From Paenibacillus sp. (GTDB taxonomy: Bacteria; Bacillota; Bacilli; Paenibacillales; YIM-B00363), in the NCBI RefSeq assembly GCF_031177825.1, contig NZ_JAPSKE010000006.1, positions 186,001 to 250,000 of the forward strand: a stretch of 64,000 nt of DNA. The letters are read 5' to 3'. Shown here piece after piece: positions 22,910 through 31,927 of this stretch. The notes beneath the pieces were generated by a model that saw nothing but the letters and a program-made list of their open reading frames with translations, was not told the origin of the DNA and did not search any database. Each line of letters opens with the position of its first letter. Position 1 is the stretch's first letter. A program made the position numbers and the translations under genes.

Positions 22910-24688
22910 ATGCGGAGATATCCGGCGGAATTCACCATCTTCAAAAAGCTCGTTTTGACCTTTCTGCTCGTACTTACGCCACTCTACGTCACAAGTATGA
23001 TGATGAATGAAACCGGGTCGAAGACGCTAAAAACGGAAATTTCGAATTCCATGTATTCGAAGGTCAGCTATTACATGAATACGATCGATTCCGAGTTCCA
23101 GCGAATCGTGACCCAGCAATTCGAGTTGATGTACGATGAGGATCTTTCGAAATTGAGCGTCGCCTACTCTACCATGAGCAATATCCAGCGTATGGACTCG
23201 ATTCTGCGGCTGAGCAAACGACTTGTCATACTAAAAAGCTCTACCCGTTATGTAAAGGATATAGCCGTCTACATTCAAGCCATCGATCGAACGATCTCGA
23301 CAGCGAGTTCTTCGATTTCTTTTCCGACCAATGAGTTATTCGATAAAGAACTGTCGCGGATAACGGCAGAAGTACCCATACGTCTCTGGAATGATCGAAT
23401 GTTCATCAGCATCCCCTACCCGGAGAGGCAGTACTGGAGCGCACTGAACGGCCCCTCTTTTGTGATTCACGCCGAGATCGACGCCAAAGCGTTAACGGAC
23501 GATCTTAACCGGTTTGTTTCTCATGCGGACGGGGGATCCCTATTGGCCGGCGTAAAGCGCGACTGGTTTCTGACGGACGGCCTGCTCTCGGAACGTAAAA
23601 ATCAGCTGCTGGATTGGCTGGAGGAAAAATCGGAGGATGATCGGAACCATGGGTCCGGCACTTTCGTCATGGACAATCGCCCCTTTATGGTTACCTATCA
23701 GAAAGCGCCTGCCATGGATGCGGTCATGTTGACGTATACGCCGGAGGAGCAGGCACTTGGTCCGATGCTGAAATATCAACGTTGGTATTGGGTGCTGTCC
23801 GTCATTTCCGTCATCGTCGTATTTGCATTTTCCTCTTCGATTTACGGGTTGATTCACCGTCCGCTCGTTCGCCTGCTGCAGTCGTTCAGAAGCGCCGAGC
23901 GGGGTCATTTCGAGCGCATCGGTCCTTACCGATTCAAGGATGAATTCTCTTATCTGTACCTTCATTTCAATCAAATGATCGACCGGCTAAATGTGCTCGT
24001 TCACGAAGTATATGAGCAGAAATATCGTGCGCAGCTGGCGGAGCTGCGGAAGCTTCAATCGCAGATCAACCCGCATTTTTTCTATAACAGCTTCTTTATT
24101 CTGTATCGTATGGCGCAATCGGAGGACTATGAAAGCGTCATGAGGCTTGCCCGTCATCTGGGCGATTATTACCGGTATATCGCTCGCGACGGCAAAGATT
24201 TGATCGGCCTGGGAGCGGAAGTACAGTTTACAAGAACCTATGCGGAGATTCAGAACATGCGTTTCGGCAAACGCATTCGCGTCGAATTCGCGGATCTCCC
24301 CGAAGCGCTGTACAAGATACCTATACCTCGGTTGACCTTGCAGCCGATCCTGGAAAACGTCTATGAGCATGGTCTGGAGAAAAAAGCGGCGGACGGCTGG
24401 ATCGGCGTGTCCTTTGAAGAAGGTGACGACCGAATTGCAATCGTAATCGAAGATAACGGGGATCAACTGGACGACCGGCAGTTGGATGAGCTGAACAGCC
24501 GGCTGAATTCGCCGGAATCGGTGGAGGAAAGCACAGGACTCATCAATATTCATCGCCGGATTCGCATTTACGGCAAAGGAAGAGGAGGGCTGACGCTCGC
24601 CCGAAGCGAACGTGGAGGGTTAAAGGTTAGGGTGTCGATTCCGAAGGAGGGCGAAGCGCATGTACAGACTGCTGCTGGTGGACGATGA
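22910..24688 (+). CDS. Sensor histidine kinase, YesM family
   Basis: The 592-aa membrane kinase has a first transmembrane helix at about residues 11-31, an extracellular sensor region of about 255 residues, a second helix at about 288-311, a HAMP-like linker, then the LytS/YesM-type histidine kinase domain. The phosphorylated His is in the motif INPHFFYN, at about residue 389. The ATPase part includes LILENVYEHG and later EDNGDQL, with a somewhat eroded G-box for the family. It overlaps the response regulator gene by 29 bases. YesM kinases sense extracellular sugars, often together with binding proteins, and switch on the linked importer. The ligand cannot be inferred. Confidence 0.9.
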   Translation: MRRYPAEFTIFKKLVLTFLLVLTPLYVTSMMMNETGSKTLKTEISNSMYSKVSYYMNTIDSEFQRIVTQQFELMYDEDLSKLSVAYSTMSNIQRMDSILRLSKRLVILKSSTRYVKDIAVYIQAIDRTISTASSSISFPTNELFDKELSRITAEVPIRLWNDRMFISIPYPERQYWSALNGPSFVIHAEIDAKALTDDLNRFVSHADGGSLLAGVKRDWFLTDGLLSERKNQLLDWLEEKSEDDRNHGSGTFVMDNRPFMVTYQKAPAMDAVMLTYTPEEQALGPMLKYQRWYWVLSVISVIVVFAFSSSIYGLIHRPLVRLLQSFRSAERGHFERIGPYRFKDEFSYLYLHFNQMIDRLNVLVHEVYEQKYRAQLAELRKLQSQINPHFFYNSFFILYRMAQSEDYESVMRLARHLGDYYRYIARDGKDLIGLGAEVQFTRTYAEIQNMRFGKRIRVEFADLPEALYKIPIPRLTLQPILENVYEHGLEKKAADGWIGVSFEEGDDRIAIVIEDNGDQLDDRQLDELNSRLNSPESVEESTGLINIHRRIRIYGKGRGGLTLARSERGGLKVRVSIPKEGEAHVQTAAGGR

Positions 24689-26336
24689 ATATCGCATTGT
24701 GGACGGCTTGTATGAGGTATTTTCAGCATTTGACGATCCCGAGCTACAAGTGCACAAAGCGTATTCCGGAGAAGAGGCGATCGCGATCCTGAGCGGGACC
24801 AGGATCGATATCGTACTTTCCGATATCCGCATGCCCGGACTCAGCGGCCTTGAACTGCAAGATGAGATCGTTAGGCGGCGGCAGGAATGCAAAATCATTT
24901 TTCTGACAGGATACGATGAATCGGAACTGGTACGCAAGGCGGTGAGGGAAGGGGCGATCAACTACATTTTAAAATCGGAAGAGGATACGGTCATTATCGA
25001 TGCCGTGAAGAAAGCGATTGCCGGTATTCGCGAAGAGAGACGAAGCAAGAAATTTCTTGAAACGGCCAAGCTGCAGCTTTCGCTTGCGTTGCCCGTCCTG
25101 CGGGGCGAGCATCTGAAAAAGATGTGCGAAGGCTCGAGGACGGTCCAATCGCTGACGGCGGATATGTTCGATGATATGGCCGAACGGCCCGATCTGTCAA
25201 AACCGGTCATCCCAGTGCTGGGAAAAGTCGATGCGTGGCGGCCGAACGACAGCTCTGCGGACCGGCTGCTGCTGCTTGGCGCAATCGAGAACATCGGCGA
25301 AGAATGCTTCAAGGATTTCATCATTCTGAAAGCCGTTTTTGACGATCGTTCGTTTGTCTGGGCGCTGCAGCCTACGGCGCGAGCCCGCGAAGCAAATGAA
25401 AAATCGGGACCGGCAAGCATGCAGCTTTACGTTCCCAGCATTCTGGAAACCGTTCAACAAATCGTCAGCGAGATTCTGCAGATGACGGTTTCTTTCGCGA
25501 CGATTCGTGAACCGATCCCATGGAGCCGCCTGCAAGCCGGCTACGCCGGCATGCATAAAGCGATGGCGCGCAAACTCGATGGAGAGCTGATCGTGGTCGT
25601 CGATGTCGAAGAAGCCCATGACCGGGACGAGCAGAGCCTACAGTCCGAGCAGCAAATCCGAACGTTGTTCGGGAGGCTGCTGGAGGAGGGAGGACTTCAG
25701 CCGGAAGGTGTGGAGGAATGCTTCCGGATCATCGGGGAAATCCAGCAGCTGCTGGCTGTATCGAACCTGGACCGATCGCTATATTCGGAAATGTACGTAT
25801 CGTTCGTATCCGGTCTTCTGTTCCAACTGAATACGCGCGGCGGTTCTGGCGGTGCGCCTGGCGCGGACCGTGTATGGCGATTACTCGACAGCGATTATAT
25901 TTTTCATCCGGAAGCAGGCCTGGAGGAAGCGAAGAAGCTGCTTGCCGGGTGGGGAGAATGGCGAAAGGCCGAGCGAATGGAAGCGAGCAGCCGAATTGTC
26001 GCGACCGTCAACCGGTATATTGAAGAGCATCTGTCCGACGACCTGTCCCTGACCGTCCTTTCCAAGAAAGTGTTCTTGAATCCCGCTTATTTATCCCGGG
26101 TGTACAAGGCCAGAACGGGACAAAATCTCATCGATCATATCAACGATCGACGGATTGCAAAGGGGAAGGAACTGCTTGATGGAACCTTGATGAAGGTCGC
26201 CGATATCGCCCGCTCCGTCGGATTCGATTCGCCGGCTTATTTTACCCGATTGTACAAAAAAATGACCGGACTGACGCCTCAAGAGTATCGCGACGCGGTA
26301 ATCGGGAATCAGGTAAAAAACGAACAAGGATCGTAA
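24660..26336 (+). CDS. Response regulator, YesN family (receiver plus AraC-type DNA-binding domain)
   Basis: The 558-aa product has an N-terminal receiver (LLLVDDE, phospho-acceptor Asp in VLSDIRMPG at about residue 55, the conserved Lys in YILKSEED at about 104), a long middle region, and two AraC-type HTH motifs at the C-terminus (about 445-545; SLTVLSKKVFLNPAYLSRVY and VADIARSVGFDSPAYFTRLY). It should bind upstream of the importer genes; the best candidate site is the inverted repeat at 26341. The start ATG 24660 follows GAAGGAGGG. Confidence 0.9.
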   Translation: MYRLLLVDDEYRIVDGLYEVFSAFDDPELQVHKAYSGEEAIAILSGTRIDIVLSDIRMPGLSGLELQDEIVRRRQECKIIFLTGYDESELVRKAVREGAINYILKSEEDTVIIDAVKKAIAGIREERRSKKFLETAKLQLSLALPVLRGEHLKKMCEGSRTVQSLTADMFDDMAERPDLSKPVIPVLGKVDAWRPNDSSADRLLLLGAIENIGEECFKDFIILKAVFDDRSFVWALQPTARAREANEKSGPASMQLYVPSILETVQQIVSEILQMTVSFATIREPIPWSRLQAGYAGMHKAMARKLDGELIVVVDVEEAHDRDEQSLQSEQQIRTLFGRLLEEGGLQPEGVEECFRIIGEIQQLLAVSNLDRSLYSEMYVSFVSGLLFQLNTRGGSGGAPGADRVWRLLDSDYIFHPEAGLEEAKKLLAGWGEWRKAERMEASSRIVATVNRYIEEHLSDDLSLTVLSKKVFLNPAYLSRVYKARTGQNLIDHINDRRIAKGKELLDGTLMKVADIARSVGFDSPAYFTRLYKKMTGLTPQEYRDAVIGNQVKNEQGS

Positions 26337-26340
26337 ATAT

Positions 26341-26376
26341 TGTCTCATTGAGACATACCGGAGCAGGGCGGATAAT
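26341..26376 (+). promoter_or_regulatory. Promoter with overlapping inverted repeat before the binding-protein gene
   Basis: TTGAGA (26348-26353) and GATAAT (26371-26376) are 17 bases apart. The inverted repeat TGTCTC-ATT-GAGACA (26341-26355) overlaps the -35 box, the place for a regulator that blocks or recruits polymerase. This separate promoter lets the importer be transcribed independently of yesMN. Confidence 0.65.
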
Positions 26377-26408
26377 GAAAGCGTACACAAAACAAGGAGG
26401 AATGAAAG

Positions 26409-28124
26409 ATGATTAAACGACCGAACCGCATGCGGGCGGCAACGAGTTTCTTGCTCGCTTTGGCGCTTCTGTTATCCGCATGCTCCGGGGTCGGAACCGG
26501 TGACGAAAAGGGGAGCACGCCTTCGGCGCCATCCGAGCCGGCCGCGGGCAAAGAAGCCCCCGTTACCGCTTCCGCAGCGGATGCCGATCCCCATTTCGGA
26601 AAGTACCCGGAGCCGATCGAAATTACGACCGTTCGCTCCCAGGACGATACGTTCAAGTTCGATCAAGGGGAATCGCTGGACAATAACGTCTGGACGCGTA
26701 CGCTCGAGAATGAGCTGAATATCAAGGTGAAGAATTTGTGGATCGCGAACAGCGAGCAATTCGGACAGAAGATGAACGTCTCGATCGCATCCGGCGATCT
26801 GCCGCAAATTATTCCGGTTACGGCCGTGCAGCTGAAGCAGTTGGTCGATTCGGACCTCATCATGGACCTTACGGACATCTATGAGAAGCATGCCTCTCCC
26901 TTTCTGAAGGAAATCGTGAACCAGGGAGGACCGGAGGTGCTGGATTCGGCAAAGTTTGACGGCAAGCTGATGGCGATGCCTTTTACCGGCTCCTCGCAGG
27001 ACGGCTACTCCATGTATTGGGCGCGTACGGACTGGCTGGAGAAGCTCGGTCTGGAAGCCCCGAAGACGATGGATGAGTTCTACAACGTGATGGAGGCGTT
27101 CGCCAAGCAGGATCCGGACGGTAACGGCCAAGCGGATACGATCGGATTGTCGCTGTCGAAAGGGTTATTCGGTGTCGGGTACGCGACGCTGGAGGGGTTC
27201 TTTAACGGGTTCCGCGCTTATCCCCGCCTGTGGCTGGACGACGGAAGCGGGAATCTGGTATACGGCTCGATACAGCCGGAAGTGAAGGAGGCGCTCGCGA
27301 AAGCCCAGGAGCTGTATAAGGCGGGGTTGATCGATCAGGAATTCGGTACGAAGGATGGCGGCAAAGCCGCCGAGCTCGCAGCTTCCGGCAAGGCGGGGCT
27401 TCATTTCGGCGGCATGGCCAACTCGATCTGGCCGCTTCAGCCTAGCCGGCAGAACGATCCGAAGGCGCAGTGGAGAGCTCTTCCGCTTCCTTCGATCGAC
27501 GCCGAGCCGGCCAAGACGCCTCATAATCTCGCGGTCGGATCGTATTATGCCGTGCTGAAGGGAACGGAGCACCCGGAGGCGCTGGTAAAAGCGCTGAACG
27601 TCTTCGTGGAGAAGGGATGGGGAGAGAATACGACTCCCGAGATCTACTCCGAGCATTTCAACAAAGGCGGCGTTGAACGTCACAAGTACGCTCCGTTCCA
27701 GGCATGGCCGTCGCGCAAAAATCTGGATGCCCACCTGGCCGTTTCCGCGGCGCTGCAGAGCGGCGATACATCCGATCTCAACGCGGAGGAAACCGACTAT
27801 TACAACCGCATCAAAAACCATCTCGACGGAGGAACGGACACGCTGGATTGGGCGTATGACCGCGTGTTCGGCATCGAGGGCTCCTTCTCCGTAACTAATC
27901 ATTACGTGGAAGAGGACCTAGTCGTCCGCAACGGATTCTATGGCGCGCCTATGCCGACAATGGCATCCAAGAAGTCGACGCTCGACAAGATCGAAGAGGA
28001 GACATTTACGCGAATCATTATGGGAGAACCGATCGAACTGTTCGATAAATTCGTATCCGATTGGAAAAAGCTTGGCGGCGATCAGATGACGGCTGAAGTG
28101 AACGAATGGGCCAAGAACAAATGA
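26409..28124 (+). CDS. Extracellular sugar-binding lipoprotein (LplA type)
   Basis: The 571-aa product has a lipoprotein signal with lipobox LSAC at about residue 22 and a Gly/Ser/Ala linker. The mature part has family features such as SGDLPQIIPV, WLEKLGLEAPKTMDEFYNVM, and an EF-hand-like DPDGNGQADTIGL loop (about residue 238), a calcium site seen in several LplA/AlgQ-type binding proteins. The calcium loop suggests recognition of larger or acidic oligosaccharides. It is followed by two permeases with an overlapping start and preceded by its own promoter. No glycoside hydrolase is linked. Confidence 0.9.
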   Translation: MIKRPNRMRAATSFLLALALLLSACSGVGTGDEKGSTPSAPSEPAAGKEAPVTASAADADPHFGKYPEPIEITTVRSQDDTFKFDQGESLDNNVWTRTLENELNIKVKNLWIANSEQFGQKMNVSIASGDLPQIIPVTAVQLKQLVDSDLIMDLTDIYEKHASPFLKEIVNQGGPEVLDSAKFDGKLMAMPFTGSSQDGYSMYWARTDWLEKLGLEAPKTMDEFYNVMEAFAKQDPDGNGQADTIGLSLSKGLFGVGYATLEGFFNGFRAYPRLWLDDGSGNLVYGSIQPEVKEALAKAQELYKAGLIDQEFGTKDGGKAAELAASGKAGLHFGGMANSIWPLQPSRQNDPKAQWRALPLPSIDAEPAKTPHNLAVGSYYAVLKGTEHPEALVKALNVFVEKGWGENTTPEIYSEHFNKGGVERHKYAPFQAWPSRKNLDAHLAVSAALQSGDTSDLNAEETDYYNRIKNHLDGGTDTLDWAYDRVFGIEGSFSVTNHYVEEDLVVRNGFYGAPMPTMASKKSTLDKIEEETFTRIIMGEPIELFDKFVSDWKKLGGDQMTAEVNEWAKNK

Positions 28125-29038
28125 CGGGACGGCAGGGCGTTTCGATGGGAGGCCGCTTGCGCAGCCTCCCGCTTCATCTCATGCTTCTGCCCGGCGTGAT
28201 CCTTGTCCTGATCTACAGTTATTTTCCCATGTTCGGCATCGTTATCGCCTTTCAGCAATACATTCCCGCGAAAGGCATTTTCGATTCCGATTGGGTCGGG
28301 CTGGATAATTTCCGTTTCGTTTGGGAGCTGCCGGGGTCACGGCTGGTGCTGCGCAATACGGTGTGGATTGCCTTTATGAAGATTGCGGCGGGCATGGCCG
28401 TTCCGATCGTGATTTCGCTCCTGCTGAACGAAGTGCGCAAGGAATTCGTCAAGCGGGGAATCCAAACGCTTATCTATTTGCCGCACTTTCTTTCCTGGAT
28501 CATACTGGGCGGCATTCTGATCGACATCCTTTCGCCCTCCGCCGGCATCGTGAACCAGGCGATCAAATCGCTCGGGGCCGAACCTGTCTACTTTCTGGGC
28601 AACAACGATGTATTTCCGTATGTGCTCGTCATATCGGACGTGTGGAAAGAATTCGGTTTCAATACGATCGTATTTCTGGCCGCACTGACCTCGATTAACC
28701 CGGCGCTGTACGAAGCCGCGATCGTGGACGGAGCGAACCGATGGAAGCAGACGTTGCATATCACGCTACCCGGCATGATGCCGATTATCGTATTGACGGC
28801 AACGCTGAGCTTGGGCAACGTGCTGAACGCAGGTTTCGATCAGGTATTCAACCTGTATAGCCCGCAGGTGTACGAAAGCGGCGATATTATCGATACGCTT
28901 GTATACCGAATCGGCTTGGTCGATGCCCAATACGGCACCGCGACAGCCGTCGGACTGCTGAAATCCGTCGTTTCCCTGCTGTTCATATCGATTTCGTATG
29001 TGCTCGCCTATCGATATGCGAACTATCGCATTTTCTAA
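28121..29038 (+). CDS. Sugar ABC transporter permease, LplB type
   Basis: The 305-aa permease is started here at ATG 28121, which overlaps the stop of the binding-protein gene as ATGA; the frame also allows ATG 28106 and 28145. It has six transmembrane helices and an EAA loop EAAIVDGANRWKQTLHITLP, and ends with a YANYRIF tail typical of LplB. It forms a channel with the next gene product; the ATPase is not encoded nearby. Confidence 0.88.
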   Translation: MTGRQGVSMGGRLRSLPLHLMLLPGVILVLIYSYFPMFGIVIAFQQYIPAKGIFDSDWVGLDNFRFVWELPGSRLVLRNTVWIAFMKIAAGMAVPIVISLLLNEVRKEFVKRGIQTLIYLPHFLSWIILGGILIDILSPSAGIVNQAIKSLGAEPVYFLGNNDVFPYVLVISDVWKEFGFNTIVFLAALTSINPALYEAAIVDGANRWKQTLHITLPGMMPIIVLTATLSLGNVLNAGFDQVFNLYSPQVYESGDIIDTLVYRIGLVDAQYGTATAVGLLKSVVSLLFISISYVLAYRYANYRIF

Positions 29039-29052
29039 GGGAGGATGCCCAG

Positions 29053-29937
29053 ATGACCGAGCGTCTTTCCGTAGGCAGACGCGTGTTTACAATATTCAAT
29101 TATACGTTTCTTGTTGTCCTGTCCCTGCTGTGCGTCGTGCCGCTCGTCCATGTATTCGCGTTGTCGTTAAGCTCGAATGCGGCGGCGACCGCAGGCATGG
29201 TGAAGCTGTGGCCGGTGGAGTTCACGCTGAAATCTTATGAGTTCGTGCTGAATCGGCCTGAATTTGTCCGGTCTTTGTGGGTTACGATCCAGCGGGTGGC
29301 GATCGGGCTGCCCCTGAATCTGTTGCTGACGGTGCTGATCGCGTATCCGTTGTCCAAGGAGTCCGCCAAGTTTAAACCGCGAACAGCGTATGTCTGGTTC
29401 TTCGTCTTCACCATGCTGTTTCACGGCGGACTCATTCCGTCCTATATGACGATCCGGTCGACAGGGCTACTGGATTCGATCTGGGCGCTGATCCTGCCGG
29501 GGGCCGTCCCGGTGTTCAACGTCGTGCTGCTGCTGAATTTCTTCCGCGGACTGCCGAAAGAACTGGAAGAAGCGTCGTTCATGGACGGGGCCGGACATAT
29601 GCGAACGCTGGCGCAGATTTACTTGCCGTTATCGCTGCCCGCCCTGGCGACGATCGCGCTGTTTACGACGGTCGGCCATTGGAACTCCTGGTTCGACGGG
29701 CTGATCTACATGAATTCGCCTGAACGCTATCCCCTGCAGAGCTACCTTCAAACCGTAATCGCGCAACGGGATATGACGCTGGCTTCCTCCACCGATCTGG
29801 AGCTCCTGGCCGAAGTGTCCGACCGGACGGTCAAGGCGGCACAAATCTTTATGGGGGCGCTGCCGATTCTGATGGTCTATCCGTTTCTGCAACGGTTTTT
29901 TATGAAAGGGATCGTGCTGGGCAGCGTGAAGGAGTAA
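29053..29937 (+). CDS. Sugar ABC transporter permease, LplC/YtcP type
   Basis: The 294-aa permease starts behind GGGAGGA, 14 bases after the previous stop. Six helices are visible, with an EAA-type loop EEASFMDGAGHMRTLAQIYLP and the family ending FMKGIVLGSVKE. It completes the importer of the first YesMN module and is followed by a strong hairpin. Confidence 0.9.
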   Translation: MTERLSVGRRVFTIFNYTFLVVLSLLCVVPLVHVFALSLSSNAAATAGMVKLWPVEFTLKSYEFVLNRPEFVRSLWVTIQRVAIGLPLNLLLTVLIAYPLSKESAKFKPRTAYVWFFVFTMLFHGGLIPSYMTIRSTGLLDSIWALILPGAVPVFNVVLLLNFFRGLPKELEEASFMDGAGHMRTLAQIYLPLSLPALATIALFTTVGHWNSWFDGLIYMNSPERYPLQSYLQTVIAQRDMTLASSTDLELLAEVSDRTVKAAQIFMGALPILMVYPFLQRFFMKGIVLGSVKE

Positions 29938-29940
29938 TAC

Positions 29941-29979
29941 AAAGGTACAGCTTTCGCGCGCTGCGGAAGCTGTACCTTT
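29941..29979. terminator. Strong hairpin ending the first YesMN importer operon
   Basis: AAAGGTACAGCTT pairs perfectly with AAGCTGTACCTTT (13 bp) around a 13-base loop, four bases after the stop codon. The following T content is low (GGCCATTTAT), so termination may be only partly factor-independent. Confidence 0.65.
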
Positions 29980-30018
29980 GGCCATTTATCGATGGTAGCG
30001 GATGAGGAAAGGGAAGAA

Positions 30019-30049
30019 TTGAATCGTTCGTTAAGAACGACTGTATGTT
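30019..30049 (+). promoter_or_regulatory. Candidate promoter/operator of the second importer operon
   Basis: TTGAAT at 30019-30024 is followed by an inverted repeat TCGTTC-GTTAA-GAACGA (30024-30040) in the spacer and by TATGTT at 30044-30049 (19-base spacing; TGTATG would give 17). An operator between -35 and -10 suits a repressor. The -10 match is weak. Confidence 0.4.
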
Positions 30050-30176
30050 CCACTGCCGTCCGAAGGCTCGCCGCAACTCCCGAAAAAAAGGGAGCAAACA
30101 TGAATTTTACGCAATTATGCCCGAAGCCGCTTTCCGGTACCATGTCAGTACAGGCGTGTGCGACATACGGAAAGGA

Positions 30177-31079
30177 ATGAGGGCATTGGGGAAATGGTCG
30201 ATGGCCGGGAAGGAGCATCTCGCACTGGCTTGTTTCATCGCGCCGGCGCTGGCGGTGTACAGCTTGTTCCTGCTGGGCCCCGTGTTGGGGAGCTTCTTCT
30301 ACAGCCTTACGAATTGGAACGGCTTCTATCAGACGATGGACTTCGTCGGGTTGAAGAACTTCGTTAACCTAGGATCCGACAAGGTGTTTATGAAGGCGAT
30401 TCGAAATACGCTCGTCTTTACGCTCTTCGTCGTCGTCATTCAGAACGCGCTGGCGGTGCCGCTGGCGGTGGCGCTCGACTCGAAGATCCGAGGCAAGCAG
30501 CTCTTGAGGACGTTGTTTTTCGTCCCCGCCGTCTTAAGTCCGTTGGTCGTCGGCTATACGTGGATGTACATCTACGAGCCGCAGGACGGAGTCCTGAATA
30601 CGCTGCTCCGCGTCCTCGGTCTCTCGGGCTGGGAGCAGACGTGGCTGGGGGATCCTCAATTCGCGTTATACAGCATCGTAGCGATGGCGGTATGGCAGTT
30701 CGCGGGCTATTCGATGATCATCTATCTCGCGAATTTGCAGACGATTCCGGCGGACTTGTACGAGGCGGCCGACATCGACGGGGCGAGCGGCTGGCAGCGG
30801 TTCCGGTCGGTCACGTTCCCGCTGCTGGCGCCGTCGGTGACGATCAACGTCGTCCTGTCGAGCATCGGGACGCTGAAGGCGTTCGACATCATCTTCGTGA
30901 CGACGAAGGGCGGTCCGTACTACGCGACGGAGACGATGACGACGCTGCTGTATTCCACGGCGTTCACGAAGGGAAGCTTCGGCTACGGGACGGCGATCGG
31001 CGTCGTCATGTTTCTGTTCGTCTTCGTTATTTCCCTGGCGCAGATTTTACTGCTGAGAAGAAGGGAGGTGCACGGTTAG
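30177..31079 (+). CDS. Sugar ABC transporter permease, UgpA/MalF type
   Basis: The 300-aa permease (from ATG 30177, after GGAAAGGA; ATG 30201 is an alternative) has six helices starting LALACFIAPALAVYSLFLL and an EAA loop EAADIDGASGWQRFRSVTFP. It belongs to the UgpA/MalF-like branch of CUT1 rather than to the LplB branch of the other three systems here. Partners are the next permease and the family 1 binding protein at 35378. The long upstream frame back to 30045 has no ribosome-binding site. Confidence 0.88.
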   Translation: MRALGKWSMAGKEHLALACFIAPALAVYSLFLLGPVLGSFFYSLTNWNGFYQTMDFVGLKNFVNLGSDKVFMKAIRNTLVFTLFVVVIQNALAVPLAVALDSKIRGKQLLRTLFFVPAVLSPLVVGYTWMYIYEPQDGVLNTLLRVLGLSGWEQTWLGDPQFALYSIVAMAVWQFAGYSMIIYLANLQTIPADLYEAADIDGASGWQRFRSVTFPLLAPSVTINVVLSSIGTLKAFDIIFVTTKGGPYYATETMTTLLYSTAFTKGSFGYGTAIGVVMFLFVFVISLAQILLLRRREVHG

Positions 31080-31910
31080 ATGCGGACGATGCGACGCTCG
31101 AACCGGCGATGGCTGGAGCTTCTGATGGCGCTGCTTGCGGGGATTAGCGTCTACCCGTTGTTTTTCATCGTCTCGATGACGTTCAAGACGCCGGAGCAGA
31201 TGGCGGGCTCGCCGCTGTCGCTGCCGACCTCCTTCTCCTTGCACAACTATATCGCGGCATGGGAAAATATGCGGTTCTACGCAGTGTTCGGCAACACACT
31301 GCTGATTACGGCGGGCGCGGTGCTGCTTCTCACGGTGCTGGGTTCCTTGGCTTCTTATCCTCTGGCGAGAAGGACGGAGAAGGTTTATTATATGGTATAC
31401 ATTACCTTCATCGCCGGCATTATGCTGCCGTTCCAGCTGGCGATGGTGCCGCTGTACAAGCTGATTAACGGCTTCCATATGGTGAATACGTACCATGGCG
31501 CGATTCTGATCTTCACGGCGCTCAACCTGCCGCTCACGATCTTTCTTTACTCGGGCTTCTTGCGCACGTCGCCGAAAGAGTTGGAGGAAGCCGCGAAGAT
31601 CGACGGCTGCGGGCTGTTCCGAGCGTTCTGGCTCGCGGTGTTCCCGGTCGTCAAGCCGGTGACGGCGACGGTCGTCGTCCTATGCTCGTTGAACACATGG
31701 AACGACTTGATCGTGCCGCTGCTGTTCCTGCAGGACCAGAGCTATCGGACGATTACGATCGCATTATATATGTTCGTCGGGGAGCACGTGACGGATTGGT
31801 CGCTGCTTTTTCCAGGAATGGTGTTGTCCGTGCTGCCGTTGACGCTGGTGTATATCGCGCTGCAGAAGTTCATTATTAAGGGCATCGCGGCCGGTGCCGT
31901 CAAAGGATGA
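31080..31910 (+). CDS. Sugar ABC transporter permease, UgpE/MalG type
   Basis: The 276-aa permease begins on the base after the preceding stop codon, with GGGAGGTG upstream. Six helices and an EAA loop EEAAKIDGCGLFRAFWLAVFP are visible, followed by the ending FIIKGIAAGAVKG. It forms the heterodimeric channel with the preceding protein. The kinase gene starts within or just after its last codons. Confidence 0.9.
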   Translation: MRTMRRSNRRWLELLMALLAGISVYPLFFIVSMTFKTPEQMAGSPLSLPTSFSLHNYIAAWENMRFYAVFGNTLLITAGAVLLLTVLGSLASYPLARRTEKVYYMVYITFIAGIMLPFQLAMVPLYKLINGFHMVNTYHGAILIFTALNLPLTIFLYSGFLRTSPKELEEAAKIDGCGLFRAFWLAVFPVVKPVTATVVVLCSLNTWNDLIVPLLFLQDQSYRTITIALYMFVGEHVTDWSLLFPGMVLSVLPLTLVYIALQKFIIKGIAAGAVKG

Positions 31911-31927
31911 AGCGAGGGATGCCGACC

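Noticed and set aside
29941-29979. Hairpin as an attachment or recombination site
   Set aside because: Its place four bases after a stop codon and simple 13-bp stem fit transcription termination better; no duplicate was seen.
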